64,000 bases of DNA from Betaproteobacteria bacterium RIFCSPLOWO2_02_FULL_63_19 (GTDB taxonomy: Bacteria; Pseudomonadota; Gammaproteobacteria; Burkholderiales; SG8-39), in contig MEQX01000093.1 of the NCBI GenBank assembly GCA_001770415.1, positions 40,507 through 104,506 of the forward strand, in the 5' to 3' direction. How positions within the stretch are numbered: position 1 is the stretch's first letter; every line of letters begins with the position of its first letter. The translations under genes were made by a program, and so were the position numbers. The notes below the pieces were generated by a model. The model did not search any database and was not told where the DNA came from. It saw only the letters and a list, made by a program, of their open reading frames with translations. Positions 29,152 to 38,218 of this stretch are shown here, one piece after another.

Positions 29152-31413
29152 ATGCGCCAACTTCTGAAACGGCTCGTTCCATTCGGCCGTACACCGCATC
29201 GCACGTCGGCCGATAACCGGTCGGCCTATTCCGCTGCTCGTGACGAGGCGGATCGGCTGATCGCGGCCGGTAACCGGTCCGAAGACGCAGGGGATCCGCG
29301 TGCGGGCTGCGAGCACTACCGAAAGGCCGTTGAGGTAGCTCCCGATTACGCGAAGGCGCACGTCAACCTGGGCATCGGTCTTGCGGCCGCGGGCGACGTT
29401 GACGGCGCGATCGAATCCTACCGGACCGCGCTCGCCATCGACCCCGGGTACGCGCCGGCAAACTATAACCTCGCGACTCAGCTTTATGCGCGGGGAGAAC
29501 TGCAAGGCGCCGCGAGCCTCCTGCACTTGGCGCTGGAAAGCAGACCGGAATTTCCGGAAGCGCATGTGGCCTTGTCGAACGTGTACGATGCGCAGGGCGA
29601 GCTTGCCGCCGCGGCGGCCTCGCTCGAGGCCGCGCTCCACCAAAGACCGAACTACGCGGGTGCCCTGTACAACTACGGGCTCGTGCTGAAAAAAATGGGC
29701 AGGATGATGGAGGCCGAAGCAGCATTGCGCCGGGCGATCGGCGTCGATCCGGACAACGCCGACGCCTACTACGAACTTGCCGCCCTACTCCACACGCGAG
29801 GCGAGTTTGGCGAAGCTGAAAAACTCTTTTGTTCGACCCTCGAGCGTAAACCCGATCACACGCAGGCGTTTGCCGCACTGTTCGATCTGTACGAATCGCA
29901 GGGAAACTATGCGGCGGCCGCCAGCGCTGTCGAGGAGGTCTTGCGGCAACGACCCGACTGGGCCGGTGCACTGATGAATTACGGGCATGTACTGAAAAAG
30001 TTGCGGCGGCTGACCGATTCCGAAGCGGCATATCGACGGGCGATCGCGCTTGACCCAGCGTTCGTGCCTGCGTATCGGGGGCTGGGAGGCGTCCTTCTTG
30101 CCCAGTCGCGCATTGCGGACGCGCTGGAAGTGTTTCGCTCCGGTCGCTCGTTTGACCCGGAAGGGTTTGATCTTGAGACGGCAGAACTGTTCGCCCTCAA
30201 TTACATCGACGACCTGTCGCGCGAGGAAATCTTCGCCCGGCACAGGGCGTTCGGTGAAAGGCTGGAAAGAAAGTATCCGCGGCGAACTGAACCGTTCCGC
30301 AACGAAAGGAATCCCGAGCGCCGTCTTCGCGTGGGTTACGTGTCGGCTGATTTCTACGAACATCCTGTTGCGCTGTTCGCCATTCCGCTGTTCGAGCGGC
30401 ACGATCAGTCCGCGTGCGAAATCTACTGCTATTCGACCGGCACCTCGCAGGATCGCGTTACACGGCAACTGCAATCCCGCGCCAATGTCTGGCGCGACGC
30501 CGGCTCCATGTCGGATCCGGAACTGTTCGAGGCGATCACTCGTGACGAGATCGACATCCTGGTCGATCTGACCGGACACGCCGGCGACTTCCGGATTGGC
30601 GTATTTGCGCGCCAGGCGGCACCTGTTCAGGCAACCTGGCTCGGCTACCCGAACACAACCGGAACGACACGCGTCCAGTACCGAATCGCCGACAATATCA
30701 CTGAGCCGGCGGGACACTCCGAACGTTTCCACACGGAAACGCTGGTCCGGCTTCCGCATAGCCAATGGTGCTACCGTCCCTTCGTTTCGATCGAATGCGA
30801 CGTTGTGCCTCCGATGACACGGAACGGATTTGTAACCTTCGGTTCGTTCAACGAGTTCACTAAGCTCTCCCCGTCGATCCTCAGACTGTGGATCACAGTC
30901 CTTACGAGGCTCCCCGATGCGCGCCTTGTTATTGCGCGCGTCTCCGATGGTCCGGGCAAAGACAGCTTGATTCGCGATCTGAAAGGCGCCGGCATTACGT
31001 TGGAGCGGATCACGTTCGCGCCCGTCGTCGCGCTGGATGAGTATTACCGCCGTTTTGGAACGGTCGATATTGCGTTCGACTCCGCTCCGTACAGCGGGAC
31101 CACGACCACCTGTGACACGCTCTGGATGGGCGTTCCCGTGCTCACCCTCCCTGGGATCACCTCCGCGTCGCGCCCTTCGGCCAGCATACTTACGACCCTA
31201 GGCCTGACGGGCTGGATAGCCGCCACTTCGGAAGATTACGTGAGGATCGCTGTCGATTCCGCAAGCAATAAGGCGAACATCGTCCGGCTGCGAGAATCCA
31301 TGCGTACCCGGATGCGTACCTCCCCGCTAATGGACGAAGTGCGCTTCGCGCGCGACGTCGAGAACGCCTACCGCACTATGTGGCGCGCCTGGTGCGATCG
31401 GCCATCGCCATGA
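29152..31413 (+). CDS. TPR-containing GT41 glycosyltransferase (O-GlcNAc-transferase-like)
   Basis: A 753-aa soluble protein. Residues about 40-345 are eight or nine tetratricopeptide repeats (for example [20 protein letters not shown] and [20 protein letters not shown]). Residues about 380-750 form a GT41/SPINDLY-like domain. It shows [60 protein letters not shown] and [40 protein letters not shown] also belongs to this domain. GT41 enzymes transfer GlcNAc or related sugars to Ser/Thr of proteins. The gene is divergent from pilin 2 across 368 bp that also carry the pilin promoter. Glycosylation of pilin or another surface protein is a reasonable inference; nothing in the sequence proves the target. 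Confidence 0.9.
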   Translation: MRQLLKRLVPFGRTPHRTSADNRSAYSAARDEADRLIAAGNRSEDAGDPRAGCEHYRKAVEVAPDYAKAHVNLGIGLAAAGDVDGAIESYRTALAIDPGYAPANYNLATQLYARGELQGAASLLHLALESRPEFPEAHVALSNVYDAQGELAAAAASLEAALHQRPNYAGALYNYGLVLKKMGRMMEAEAALRRAIGVDPDNADAYYELAALLHTRGEFGEAEKLFCSTLERKPDHTQAFAALFDLYESQGNYAAAASAVEEVLRQRPDWAGALMNYGHVLKKLRRLTDSEAAYRRAIALDPAFVPAYRGLGGVLLAQSRIADALEVFRSGRSFDPEGFDLETAELFALNYIDDLSREEIFARHRAFGERLERKYPRRTEPFRNERNPERRLRVGYVSADFYEHPVALFAIPLFERHDQSACEIYCYSTGTSQDRVTRQLQSRANVWRDAGSMSDPELFEAITRDEIDILVDLTGHAGDFRIGVFARQAAPVQATWLGYPNTTGTTRVQYRIADNITEPAGHSERFHTETLVRLPHSQWCYRPFVSIECDVVPPMTRNGFVTFGSFNEFTKLSPSILRLWITVLTRLPDARLVIARVSDGPGKDSLIRDLKGAGITLERITFAPVVALDEYYRRFGTVDIAFDSAPYSGTTTTCDTLWMGVPVLTLPGITSASRPSASILTTLGLTGWIAATSEDYVRIAVDSASNKANIVRLRESMRTRMRTSPLMDEVRFARDVENAYRTMWRAWCDRPSP

Positions 31414-31717
31414 TGCGGCAGTCAGGCGTCTCCCGTTGTCAGCGGCTCGCCGACACCGGCGTGGGCGAAAACGAGGGGCGACGGGACCGTCATGCGCACC
31501 TGTGCCGGCCCCGCCTTGTATCAGCAGCCCGCGTGCTCGCGGCAAACACTACAGGACCCTCCCGAATCGCCGGTTCCGCCAGAGCGCTGCGGGCTCCGCC
31601 TCAAGCATCGGCCAGTAATTCAACGCCATGCCGATGCTATACTTCAACTGCGTCGGTTTCACCGGGTGCGTGTGTTTGACCCGCAGTTCGTGCCACACAG
31701 GATATTCCGGAGAGCGC
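31414..31717. other. Intergenic region after GT41 gene
   Basis: About 300 bp. A short inframe extension upstream of the next gene is open from 31628 but lacks protein character. No terminator, promoter or repeat was convincing. Confidence 0.5.
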
Positions 31718-32035
31718 GTGATATTTGGGCTGTTTTCAGACAAGCATATTCAGAAGCTTGTGCAGGACTTGGCGACCGACATCGCCAAGCGCTATCCCGC
31801 CGAAATTGCCAACAATCCGGATTTTCTGGTATCACCGCAGCGGCGTTCCGAAATATTCGAGAACGTCTTTTCCCCCGCCAAACAGTTCAGCCGGGAAGTG
31901 CCGCTCGGATTCTTGGGCCGGATCAAGCTGCAACGCCACCTGAGATGGCGGCTGCGGGAAATGGGGTATGACGAAACATTCATCGACTCGGCCACCGAAT
32001 ATTTGACCTCATTCGTGACGAGCACTACGACTTAA
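31718..32035 (+). CDS. Small conserved helical protein, paralogue of 4023-4361
   Basis: A 105-aa protein of unknown function. GTG 31718 is preferred: GGAG lies 5 nt upstream, and the encoded start aligns with the paralogue. The predicted helices are interrupted by a region with SPQRRSEIFENVFSPAKQ. The C-terminal segment LRWRLREMGYDETFIDSATE aligns with FRWALRDAGYPPDLVEAWTY of the other protein. It converges on the signalling operon and stops 46 bp from the HD-GYP gene. Function not known; soluble, probably all-helical. Confidence 0.72.
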   Translation: MIFGLFSDKHIQKLVQDLATDIAKRYPAEIANNPDFLVSPQRRSEIFENVFSPAKQFSREVPLGFLGRIKLQRHLRWRLREMGYDETFIDSATEYLTSFVTSTTT

Positions 32036-32081
32036 CAGCCGCAGCGGACGCGGCGCTCGGGGTTGGCCTGCCGGAATACCC

Positions 32082-33791
32082 TCACGGGACGAACCCGGGG
32101 ATAGCTGCCTCGTCCACCGCGTCAATCTGCCTTTTGTCCAGAAACTCCTCGGCATAGCGCAGATAGACTTTCCGGCGCACGAAGATGTCGAACAATTCCG
32201 GATCAATGTGGCCGTTGAGGCTGAACTGGCCCAAGATTTTCAGCGACTCAGATAGCGTCTTGCCGTGCTTGTACGGCCTGTCCTTGGCCGTGAGCGCCTC
32301 AAATATGTCCGCGATGCCCATGATCCGCGCCTGAACGGACATTTGCTCCTTCATCAGCCCGCGAGGGTAGCCTTTGCCATCCATGCGTTCGTGGTGACCC
32401 CCGGCGTACTCCGAGACGTTGCGCAGGTGTTTGGGCCACGGCAGTGCCTCCAGCATCTTGATCGTGGCGACAATATGATGATTGATGATCTCACGTTCGT
32501 TCGCCGTGAGAGTTCCCCGTGCAATCGTAAGATTGTCGATTTCGTCGTCGGACAGGAAGTCCGCAACGTGGCCTGAGGGATCGGTCCACCGATGCGCCCG
32601 GCCGATTTCGCGCACGCGCTCCTGGGCCTTCGGGGGCATGAACTCACCACCTATATTGCTGCGACGCAAGAATTCGCGATCCTCATCGAGCTGGCGCAGC
32701 TTCTCGCGCAGCTCCCTGTCTATTTCATACTGGCGCTCGCGTCGGGCCATATCCTGCGCACCGGGTTCTTCTGCGAGTGCGAGGCGTTTCTTCAGTGTTT
32801 CTATCTCGGCGTCCCGTTTGAGCACTTCGAAGCGAGTGTCAATCAGATTGATGCGATCGAATATTGTCTCGAGTTTCGTTCCCTTGTCCACGACATGAAC
32901 CGGCGTCGTCACCTTACCGCAGTCATGAAGCATGCCTGCGATCTTGAGTTCGTATCGGTCGTCATCGGTCATGGCAAAGCCCGCCAACGACCCAATGCCG
33001 GTTTGGTTAGCCGCTTCGGCCAGCATCATCGTTAGCACGGGCACACGCTGACAGTGGCCGCCCGTATAGGGCGACTTTTCGTCTATCGCAGTGTTGATGA
33101 GCTCGATAAAGGATTCGAAAAGCTCTTCGAGCTGGGTGATCAGTGCCCTGTTGGTAAGCGCAATCGCCGCCTGCGAGGCCATGGACTCGGCCAGCCTCTG
33201 GTCAGCATTGGAAAACGGGAGTATCTCTCGGGTATCCGGAGCGATGCTGTTGATCAACTGCAATACGCCAATGATCTCGCCCTGGTGGTTCTTCATCGGC
33301 ACGGTAAGAAACGACTTCGACCGATATCCCGTCTTGTGGTCAAACTGACGGGTGCCTGAGAAGTCGAATCCTGCCTCAGAATATGCATCGGCGATATTCA
33401 CCGTGCACTGGTTGAGCGCCGCATAGGCTGCCACCATCGAATTGTTGGGCTTCCCATCCTTGTACAACTGGATCGGATAAAAAGGAATTTCGTTTCCTGA
33501 CGTTCCGCCCAACGCAATCTTGAGACTGTCGTTTCGCATGATTGCGAACCGAAGCCTCGCACCCTCTTCGATCAGGTAAAGCGATCCCCCGTCAGCGCGC
33601 GTAATTGTCTGCGCAGCGATCAGAATCTTCTCGAGCAACCGATCAAGGTTCTTTTCCTGCGAAAGCGCCGCGCCGATGTCATTCAGCTGCTCCAGACGCC
33701 GAAACAGGTCATCGACCGATTCCACGGCAACTCCTCGCGATTCCTTGCTGGACGGCGGCATCAATTCCGTTGCGCCCGACTGCCTCTTCAT
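32082..33791 (-). CDS. GAF and HD-GYP domain protein (predicted c-di-GMP phosphodiesterase)
   Basis: A cytoplasmic protein of about 569 aa. The N-terminal GAF domain (about 25-205, LDRLLEKILIAAQTITRADG onward) would sense a small molecule or bind a nucleotide. A middle coiled-coil (about 300-390) is inserted after the first metal motif. The HD-GYP domain has the metal ligands His289-Asp290 in MLHDCGKV, then HHERMDGKGYP from His466, and ARIMGIADIFEALTAKDRPY. HD-GYP proteins hydrolyse cyclic di-GMP to pGpG or GMP, and these residues look complete. It is the last gene of the signalling operon. Start ATG 33789-33791; ATG 33761 is an alternative. Confidence 0.92.
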   Translation of the reverse strand: MKRQSGATELMPPSSKESRGVAVESVDDLFRRLEQLNDIGAALSQEKNLDRLLEKILIAAQTITRADGGSLYLIEEGARLRFAIMRNDSLKIALGGTSGNEIPFYPIQLYKDGKPNNSMVAAYAALNQCTVNIADAYSEAGFDFSGTRQFDHKTGYRSKSFLTVPMKNHQGEIIGVLQLINSIAPDTREILPFSNADQRLAESMASQAAIALTNRALITQLEELFESFIELINTAIDEKSPYTGGHCQRVPVLTMMLAEAANQTGIGSLAGFAMTDDDRYELKIAGMLHDCGKVTTPVHVVDKGTKLETIFDRINLIDTRFEVLKRDAEIETLKKRLALAEEPGAQDMARRERQYEIDRELREKLRQLDEDREFLRRSNIGGEFMPPKAQERVREIGRAHRWTDPSGHVADFLSDDEIDNLTIARGTLTANEREIINHHIVATIKMLEALPWPKHLRNVSEYAGGHHERMDGKGYPRGLMKEQMSVQARIMGIADIFEALTAKDRPYKHGKTLSESLKILGQFSLNGHIDPELFDIFVRRKVYLRYAEEFLDKRQIDAVDEAAIPGFVP

Positions 33792-33866
33792 GGCCTCGGA
33801 CCGGTCGACGCACCCACGACCAGCACGACACACTGAGCACAGTACGAATTCAGCAGCTTGGCCACG

Positions 33867-36239
33867 CTACTTGATGCAAACAGCGCGCACCTGTCCAATG
33901 TCCGTGATGCCCTGCAAGACTTTCTCGATGCCGTCCATTTTCAACGTACGCATGCCCTCCTCCAGCGCCACTGCCACCATCTCGGCGACGCGCGCATGTT
34001 CTTGGATGAGCTTCTTCATTGGATCTGTTCCGATCAGCAGCTCGTGCAGACCTACCCGGCCCTTATAACCAGAACCGCCACAGGCTTCGCAACCGACCTT
34101 CCGGAATAGGGTCAACTGTCCCTTCTCATTCCCGTAGCTCTTGACCAGATCCTTGTAGACGTTCTCGTAGGCGCTCTTGGCGTCCTTCTTGAACGGCGTT
34201 GTGTTGAGCAACTCCAGACAGTACTCCTGCAACAGGAGCTTGATCTCGTCCGGGCCCGGATTGTAGGCCTGCTTGCACTTGCCGCACAGGCGCTTTGCCA
34301 GCCGCTGCGCCAAGATTCCGAGGAGCGCATCGGCAAAATTGAACGGGTCCATGCCCATGTCGAGAAGCCGAATAATGGACTCCGGCGCGCTATTGGTATG
34401 CAGGGTGGCGAAGACCAAGTGGCCGGTCAGCGACGCCTCAATGCCGATACCGGTCGTTTCCGCGTCGCGCATTTCGCCCACCATTATGATGTCGGGGTCA
34501 GCGCGCAGAAATGCCTTCATGATGATGGGAAAATCAAGGCCGGCCTTCTTATTGATCTGCACCTGCCGCAAACCCTTTTGGGTAATTTCGACCGGATCCT
34601 CAGCGGTCCAGATCTTCGTATCTGGGGTGTTGAGATACTTGAGCACCGAGTGAAGCGTGGTGGTCTTGCCCGAACCGGTAGGACCGCAGACGAAGAACAG
34701 CCCGTAGGGCTTGCTTATGGCATCCTGAAGCTTGGGCAGGTTGCTTGGCGAAAAGCCCATCTTGTCCAGTGGAATCGGCTCGCCGGCGGCAAGAATACGC
34801 ATCACGACGTCCTCCACCCCGCCTTGCACGGGAATCGTCGCCACGCGAAGCTCGATATCCAGCGGACCGAATTTCTTGAATTTTATCTTTCCGTCCTGCG
34901 GTCTTCTGCGCTCGGAAATATCCAAGTCGCACATGATCTTGAGCCGGGCAATCATGGCATTGCGGTACGACGCCGGCACCTCGATGTACGGCCCTAGCGA
35001 CCCGTCCTTCCGGAAGCGCACCTCCGTCTTGCCCTTCCCCGGATAGGATTCGATATGGATGTCCGAGACGTTCTGACTGTAGGCATCGATGATGATCTTG
35101 TTGACCAGCTTCACCAGTTCGTTGTCGGCAGCCGCCGAAGCGTCGTCGGTACCGACAGCGCTCTCATCCATCTCGTCGTCGCCCATGCCGGAGAGCAAAT
35201 CGCCAATATCGCCACCTGCATCGAGCGTCTCCGCACCGTAGAACTGGTTGACCGTCTCATTGAATTCCTTTTGCGTCGTGACGCGGAACACGAGACGGTG
35301 CTTGGGAAACACGTTATTCACGATTCGCGAACTCCGCACCCGCTCCGGGTCCGGGCAGATCACGACCAAGCCCTCCTTGGTGTCATCGATCGGCAGCCAC
35401 TGATTGGAGTCGACATACTCGCGCTTAAGGTTTTTCAGCAAATCCATCGGCTTGACGCGATCGGACTTGAAAGGCTCATAGGGCACGCCGAAAAATTTAG
35501 ACAGAGCCTGCCCGATCGCCGGAAGCTTCACTTGGAACTCATCGATCAGAATGGTCTCGATATCTACGGCCTTCTTGCGTGCGGAGCGGGCCGCGAGCTC
35601 GAATTCCGCAACCGAAATCACCGCGTCACTGACCAGGAAGTCGTACTTCGTCTTGTGGATCTGCGGTTTCTGCCGCTGGCGGAACGCGATCGCCAGCGTC
35701 TGGCACAGTTCCTGCGCACCTTCCTCAGCGAGGGAACCGAACGGAGTGCCGATCTTGTTGTTGATCAACTGCACTACGCCTATCAGATCATTGCTTCCCG
35801 CCTCGACTACCGGGGCAACCAGCATTTGCTTAGTGCGATAACCGGTCCGCTTGTCCACCTCCTGCAAAAACCGCAGGTTGGCGTTGTACTGTTTCAGTTC
35901 CGCATCGTCGTAAACATCCTTTAGATTGAGCATCTTCTTGGATAGAGCGACGTAACCGGCGATCGAATGCTCCGCTATAGGCAGCTTGAGGTCCTTGAAC
36001 GAGTTCAACCCGGTCTTGACCTTGGAGACAATGGCCTGCTTGTCTTCCCCAATGGTGTAGATCGTGAGCCGGTCCGCGTTGAACAGGCTGCAGATATCCG
36101 CGCTCACCTCGAGCATGATTTCGTCGACGTTGCTGGTCGCGTGTATTTTATTTGTGACGACCTGGAGATTCTTCTGAAAAACCAGGCGTGCATTTATGTC
36201 GGTTGCGGCGCTCGGAGGCGCATTCAAAACCGCGCTCAT
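33867..36239 (-). CDS. GspE/PilB-family secretion ATPase with N-terminal GAF domain
   Basis: A 790-aa hexameric motor ATPase of the type IV pilus/type II secretion group. The N-terminal GAF domain (about 20-195, ISADICSLFNADRLTIYTIG and later VAPVVEAGSNDLIGVVQLIN) is not part of normal GspE or PilB. A MshEN/T2SSE-N-like domain follows (about 205-320, ISVAEFELAARSARKKAVDI), then an acidic linker and the ATPase core. Walker A GPTGSGKT is at 519-526, Walker B-type ADPDIIMVGEMRD from about 580, with GHLVFATLHTNSAPESI after it. The zinc-binding Cys cluster is CGKCK and CEACGGSGYKGR. No other pilus-assembly gene lies near, so the machine it drives is elsewhere or unknown. Confidence 0.93.
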   Translation of the reverse strand: MSAVLNAPPSAATDINARLVFQKNLQVVTNKIHATSNVDEIMLEVSADICSLFNADRLTIYTIGEDKQAIVSKVKTGLNSFKDLKLPIAEHSIAGYVALSKKMLNLKDVYDDAELKQYNANLRFLQEVDKRTGYRTKQMLVAPVVEAGSNDLIGVVQLINNKIGTPFGSLAEEGAQELCQTLAIAFRQRQKPQIHKTKYDFLVSDAVISVAEFELAARSARKKAVDIETILIDEFQVKLPAIGQALSKFFGVPYEPFKSDRVKPMDLLKNLKREYVDSNQWLPIDDTKEGLVVICPDPERVRSSRIVNNVFPKHRLVFRVTTQKEFNETVNQFYGAETLDAGGDIGDLLSGMGDDEMDESAVGTDDASAAADNELVKLVNKIIIDAYSQNVSDIHIESYPGKGKTEVRFRKDGSLGPYIEVPASYRNAMIARLKIMCDLDISERRRPQDGKIKFKKFGPLDIELRVATIPVQGGVEDVVMRILAAGEPIPLDKMGFSPSNLPKLQDAISKPYGLFFVCGPTGSGKTTTLHSVLKYLNTPDTKIWTAEDPVEITQKGLRQVQINKKAGLDFPIIMKAFLRADPDIIMVGEMRDAETTGIGIEASLTGHLVFATLHTNSAPESIIRLLDMGMDPFNFADALLGILAQRLAKRLCGKCKQAYNPGPDEIKLLLQEYCLELLNTTPFKKDAKSAYENVYKDLVKSYGNEKGQLTLFRKVGCEACGGSGYKGRVGLHELLIGTDPMKKLIQEHARVAEMVAVALEEGMRTLKMDGIEKVLQGITDIGQVRAVCIK

Positions 36240-36317
36240 AGGAAGAATCCTCTAGTTGAACAGAAGTATCGTACGGCACACCCCCCGGATAGTGTCAACT
36301 GGCAGCCGCACCCGATA

Positions 36318-37415
36318 TTATCGGCGCATCTCACGGCGTTCCCCATTTCTCGCCACCGCCCCCCATAACCCTCCCTGCAGTAGGTACACACGGTAGCCTC
36401 GCTGCGAAAGAAGGAACGTCGCCGCCGAACTGCGCCGTTCGCTCTGGCAGTAAAGAATATATTCGCGGTCCTTGTCCAGCAATCCGATTGCGTTGCGTAT
36501 CTCAGACAGCGGGATATTAAAAGCTCCCGGAAGCTGGTCATACTGGAACTCGGACGGATAGCGCACATCAATCCATTGCGCACCTGCAATGACCTTGCGC
36601 TGCGCCTCCTCCATGGACACCTTGTGCAGCAGCGGCTCCCGCAAAAGTTCGACGAAAGCAGTTTTCTCCAGACGTAGCAGCGCACCGGCGGTCTTCATCG
36701 TAACCGTGGCATTGCGCTTTGATTCCGACACAAGCGCCTCCTCACCGAATGCGTCGCCACTCTTTAGGTCCGCGAGGTGCATGGACACGCCCCCGACCAA
36801 TCGCTCGACGCGCGCCCGGCCCGACTCGACGATGTAGTAGTAGTCGCCTTCTTCACCCTCGCGAATGATCACGTCGCCCGCCTTCACCTCGATACGTTTG
36901 AACTGCTTCAGCAACTCCTCGATGTGCGCAGCGGGAAGCTGGGCAAATGGCCCGAACTTGAGATTGCTTATGCTGAACATCCCCGACATGATGGTCCATT
37001 TTGCGAGCACTGAACCATCGAGGTCGCCTTCTTTGGCACGTCGCGTGTCAGCCGCAGCGAGCTGATCCCATGTGAACATTATATCGAGCAAATCGTCGTC
37101 GATACGCACTAGTCTAAGGTCGGTAACCGCCTTGGCACTCTTGAACGTTGCACCGCGTCTTCCCAGCGGATGGCGCGCTTCGTCGGCCGTTTCGCCAAAC
37201 GTCACCGTGGTGCCGTCTGGGTAGTTCAGAGCGATCTCCCCGCGCACGAGGTAGACCGTCTGCCCTGCCATAGAGCGCAAATTGAACGGGTCCAAATTCT
37301 TGTTGACGCTTTCAACGTAGCAAAGATCCGCCAACTCGCGCAGCCTCTGTTCGGAGAGGCCGCCAATCGGCTCGAGCCGTTTGAGCGCGTCGATATCCAC
37401 TTTCTCCAACGCCAT
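36318..37415 (-). CDS. Double cyclic-nucleotide-binding and rhodanese domain protein
   Basis: A 365-aa cytoplasmic protein. Residues about 20-125 form a degenerate cNMP-binding-like domain. Residues about 150-270 form a canonical one: GDVIIREGEEGDYYYIVESG, HLADLKSGDAFGEEALVSES and KRNATVTM match the phosphate-binding cassette. The Arg expected after the GE(E/A)AL motif appears as KRNATV. Residues about 280-365 are a rhodanese domain with active-site Cys323 in LYCQSERRSS. It would be a cAMP-responsive effector, possibly linking cyclic nucleotide binding to sulphur or redox chemistry. It sits next to a cyclic-nucleotide phosphodiesterase and a cyclase, which supports a cAMP role. Confidence 0.88.
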   Translation of the reverse strand: MALEKVDIDALKRLEPIGGLSEQRLRELADLCYVESVNKNLDPFNLRSMAGQTVYLVRGEIALNYPDGTTVTFGETADEARHPLGRRGATFKSAKAVTDLRLVRIDDDLLDIMFTWDQLAAADTRRAKEGDLDGSVLAKWTIMSGMFSISNLKFGPFAQLPAAHIEELLKQFKRIEVKAGDVIIREGEEGDYYYIVESGRARVERLVGGVSMHLADLKSGDAFGEEALVSESKRNATVTMKTAGALLRLEKTAFVELLREPLLHKVSMEEAQRKVIAGAQWIDVRYPSEFQYDQLPGAFNIPLSEIRNAIGLLDKDREYILYCQSERRSSAATFLLSQRGYRVYLLQGGLWGAVARNGERREMRR

Positions 37416-37450
37416 AATCTCTCCCGATCCGCCGTCGGATGCAGACTTCG

Positions 37451-38218
37451 CTAGAACTCGAATACCTGGTTGGTTTGCAGCATGCGCGGGCGGAATTGTC
37501 CCGCACAGTCCTCGATTTCCTGCATCGTGAGCTCGATCTCGCCGGGTTTCAGATGCGTGACATAGATCTCTGCGGTGCGCTCAAGCTTGGTCAATTCGTC
37601 CGCAAGCATCGAAGGGCAGAAATGCTTGGCTGCGATGGCCAGTTGTTTCTCGCGGTTAGAAAATGCGGTTTCAATGATCAGGTATTTGAGGTTCGCGATT
37701 CGGTTTACGATTTCCCACAGCGGATCATTCGTCGTCGTGTCCCCGGTAAAGACCAGACTCGCATGCGCCGAATCCACGTGGTACCCCACAGCAGGGACAA
37801 CGTGATTTGCGGGCAGCGCCGTGATCATTCGCCCGTTGATTACCGTTGCCTCGGCAAGTTCGATCGGCTGAAACTTCAACCAGGGCTTCTCTGGCGTCGG
37901 GATCTGCGAAAAATCGGGCCAGATTGCCCAGTTGAAGATATGGTTGCGCAGGATTTCGATCGTCGCCGCGAGCGCATGAACTATTACGGGCTTGGCGCGC
38001 ATCGCCCCCACCGTGTCGACCAAGAACGGAATCGAAGACACGTGGTCAAGATGGGAATGCGTGAGAAAGATGTCGTCGACCAGAGACAGTTCGGTCAGGG
38101 ACAGGTCCCCGACGCCGGTGCCAGCATCGATGAGAATGTCGTTGTCGATAAGCATCGAGGTGGTTCGCAAATGCCGACCACCTATCCCCCCCGAACAACC
38201 AAGTATTCTCAGTTTCAT
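37451..38218 (-). CDS. MBL-fold cyclic-nucleotide phosphodiesterase (class II type)
   Basis: A 255-aa metallo-beta-lactamase-fold hydrolase resembling class II 3',5'-cyclic-nucleotide phosphodiesterases (CpdP/PDE1 group). The metal motif THSHLDHVSS gives His54, His56, Asp58 and His59. Further ligands are in PANHVVPAVGYHV, FTGDTTTND and YVTHLKPGEIELTM. No signal peptide, so cytoplasmic. It overlaps the adenylate cyclase stop by ATGA (38215-38218), so synthesis and breakdown of the nucleotide are translationally coupled. Substrate assignment to cAMP rests on family likeness plus that neighbour. Confidence 0.87.
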   Translation of the reverse strand: MKLRILGCSGGIGGRHLRTTSMLIDNDILIDAGTGVGDLSLTELSLVDDIFLTHSHLDHVSSIPFLVDTVGAMRAKPVIVHALAATIEILRNHIFNWAIWPDFSQIPTPEKPWLKFQPIELAEATVINGRMITALPANHVVPAVGYHVDSAHASLVFTGDTTTNDPLWEIVNRIANLKYLIIETAFSNREKQLAIAAKHFCPSMLADELTKLERTAEIYVTHLKPGEIELTMQEIEDCAGQFRPRMLQTNQVFEF

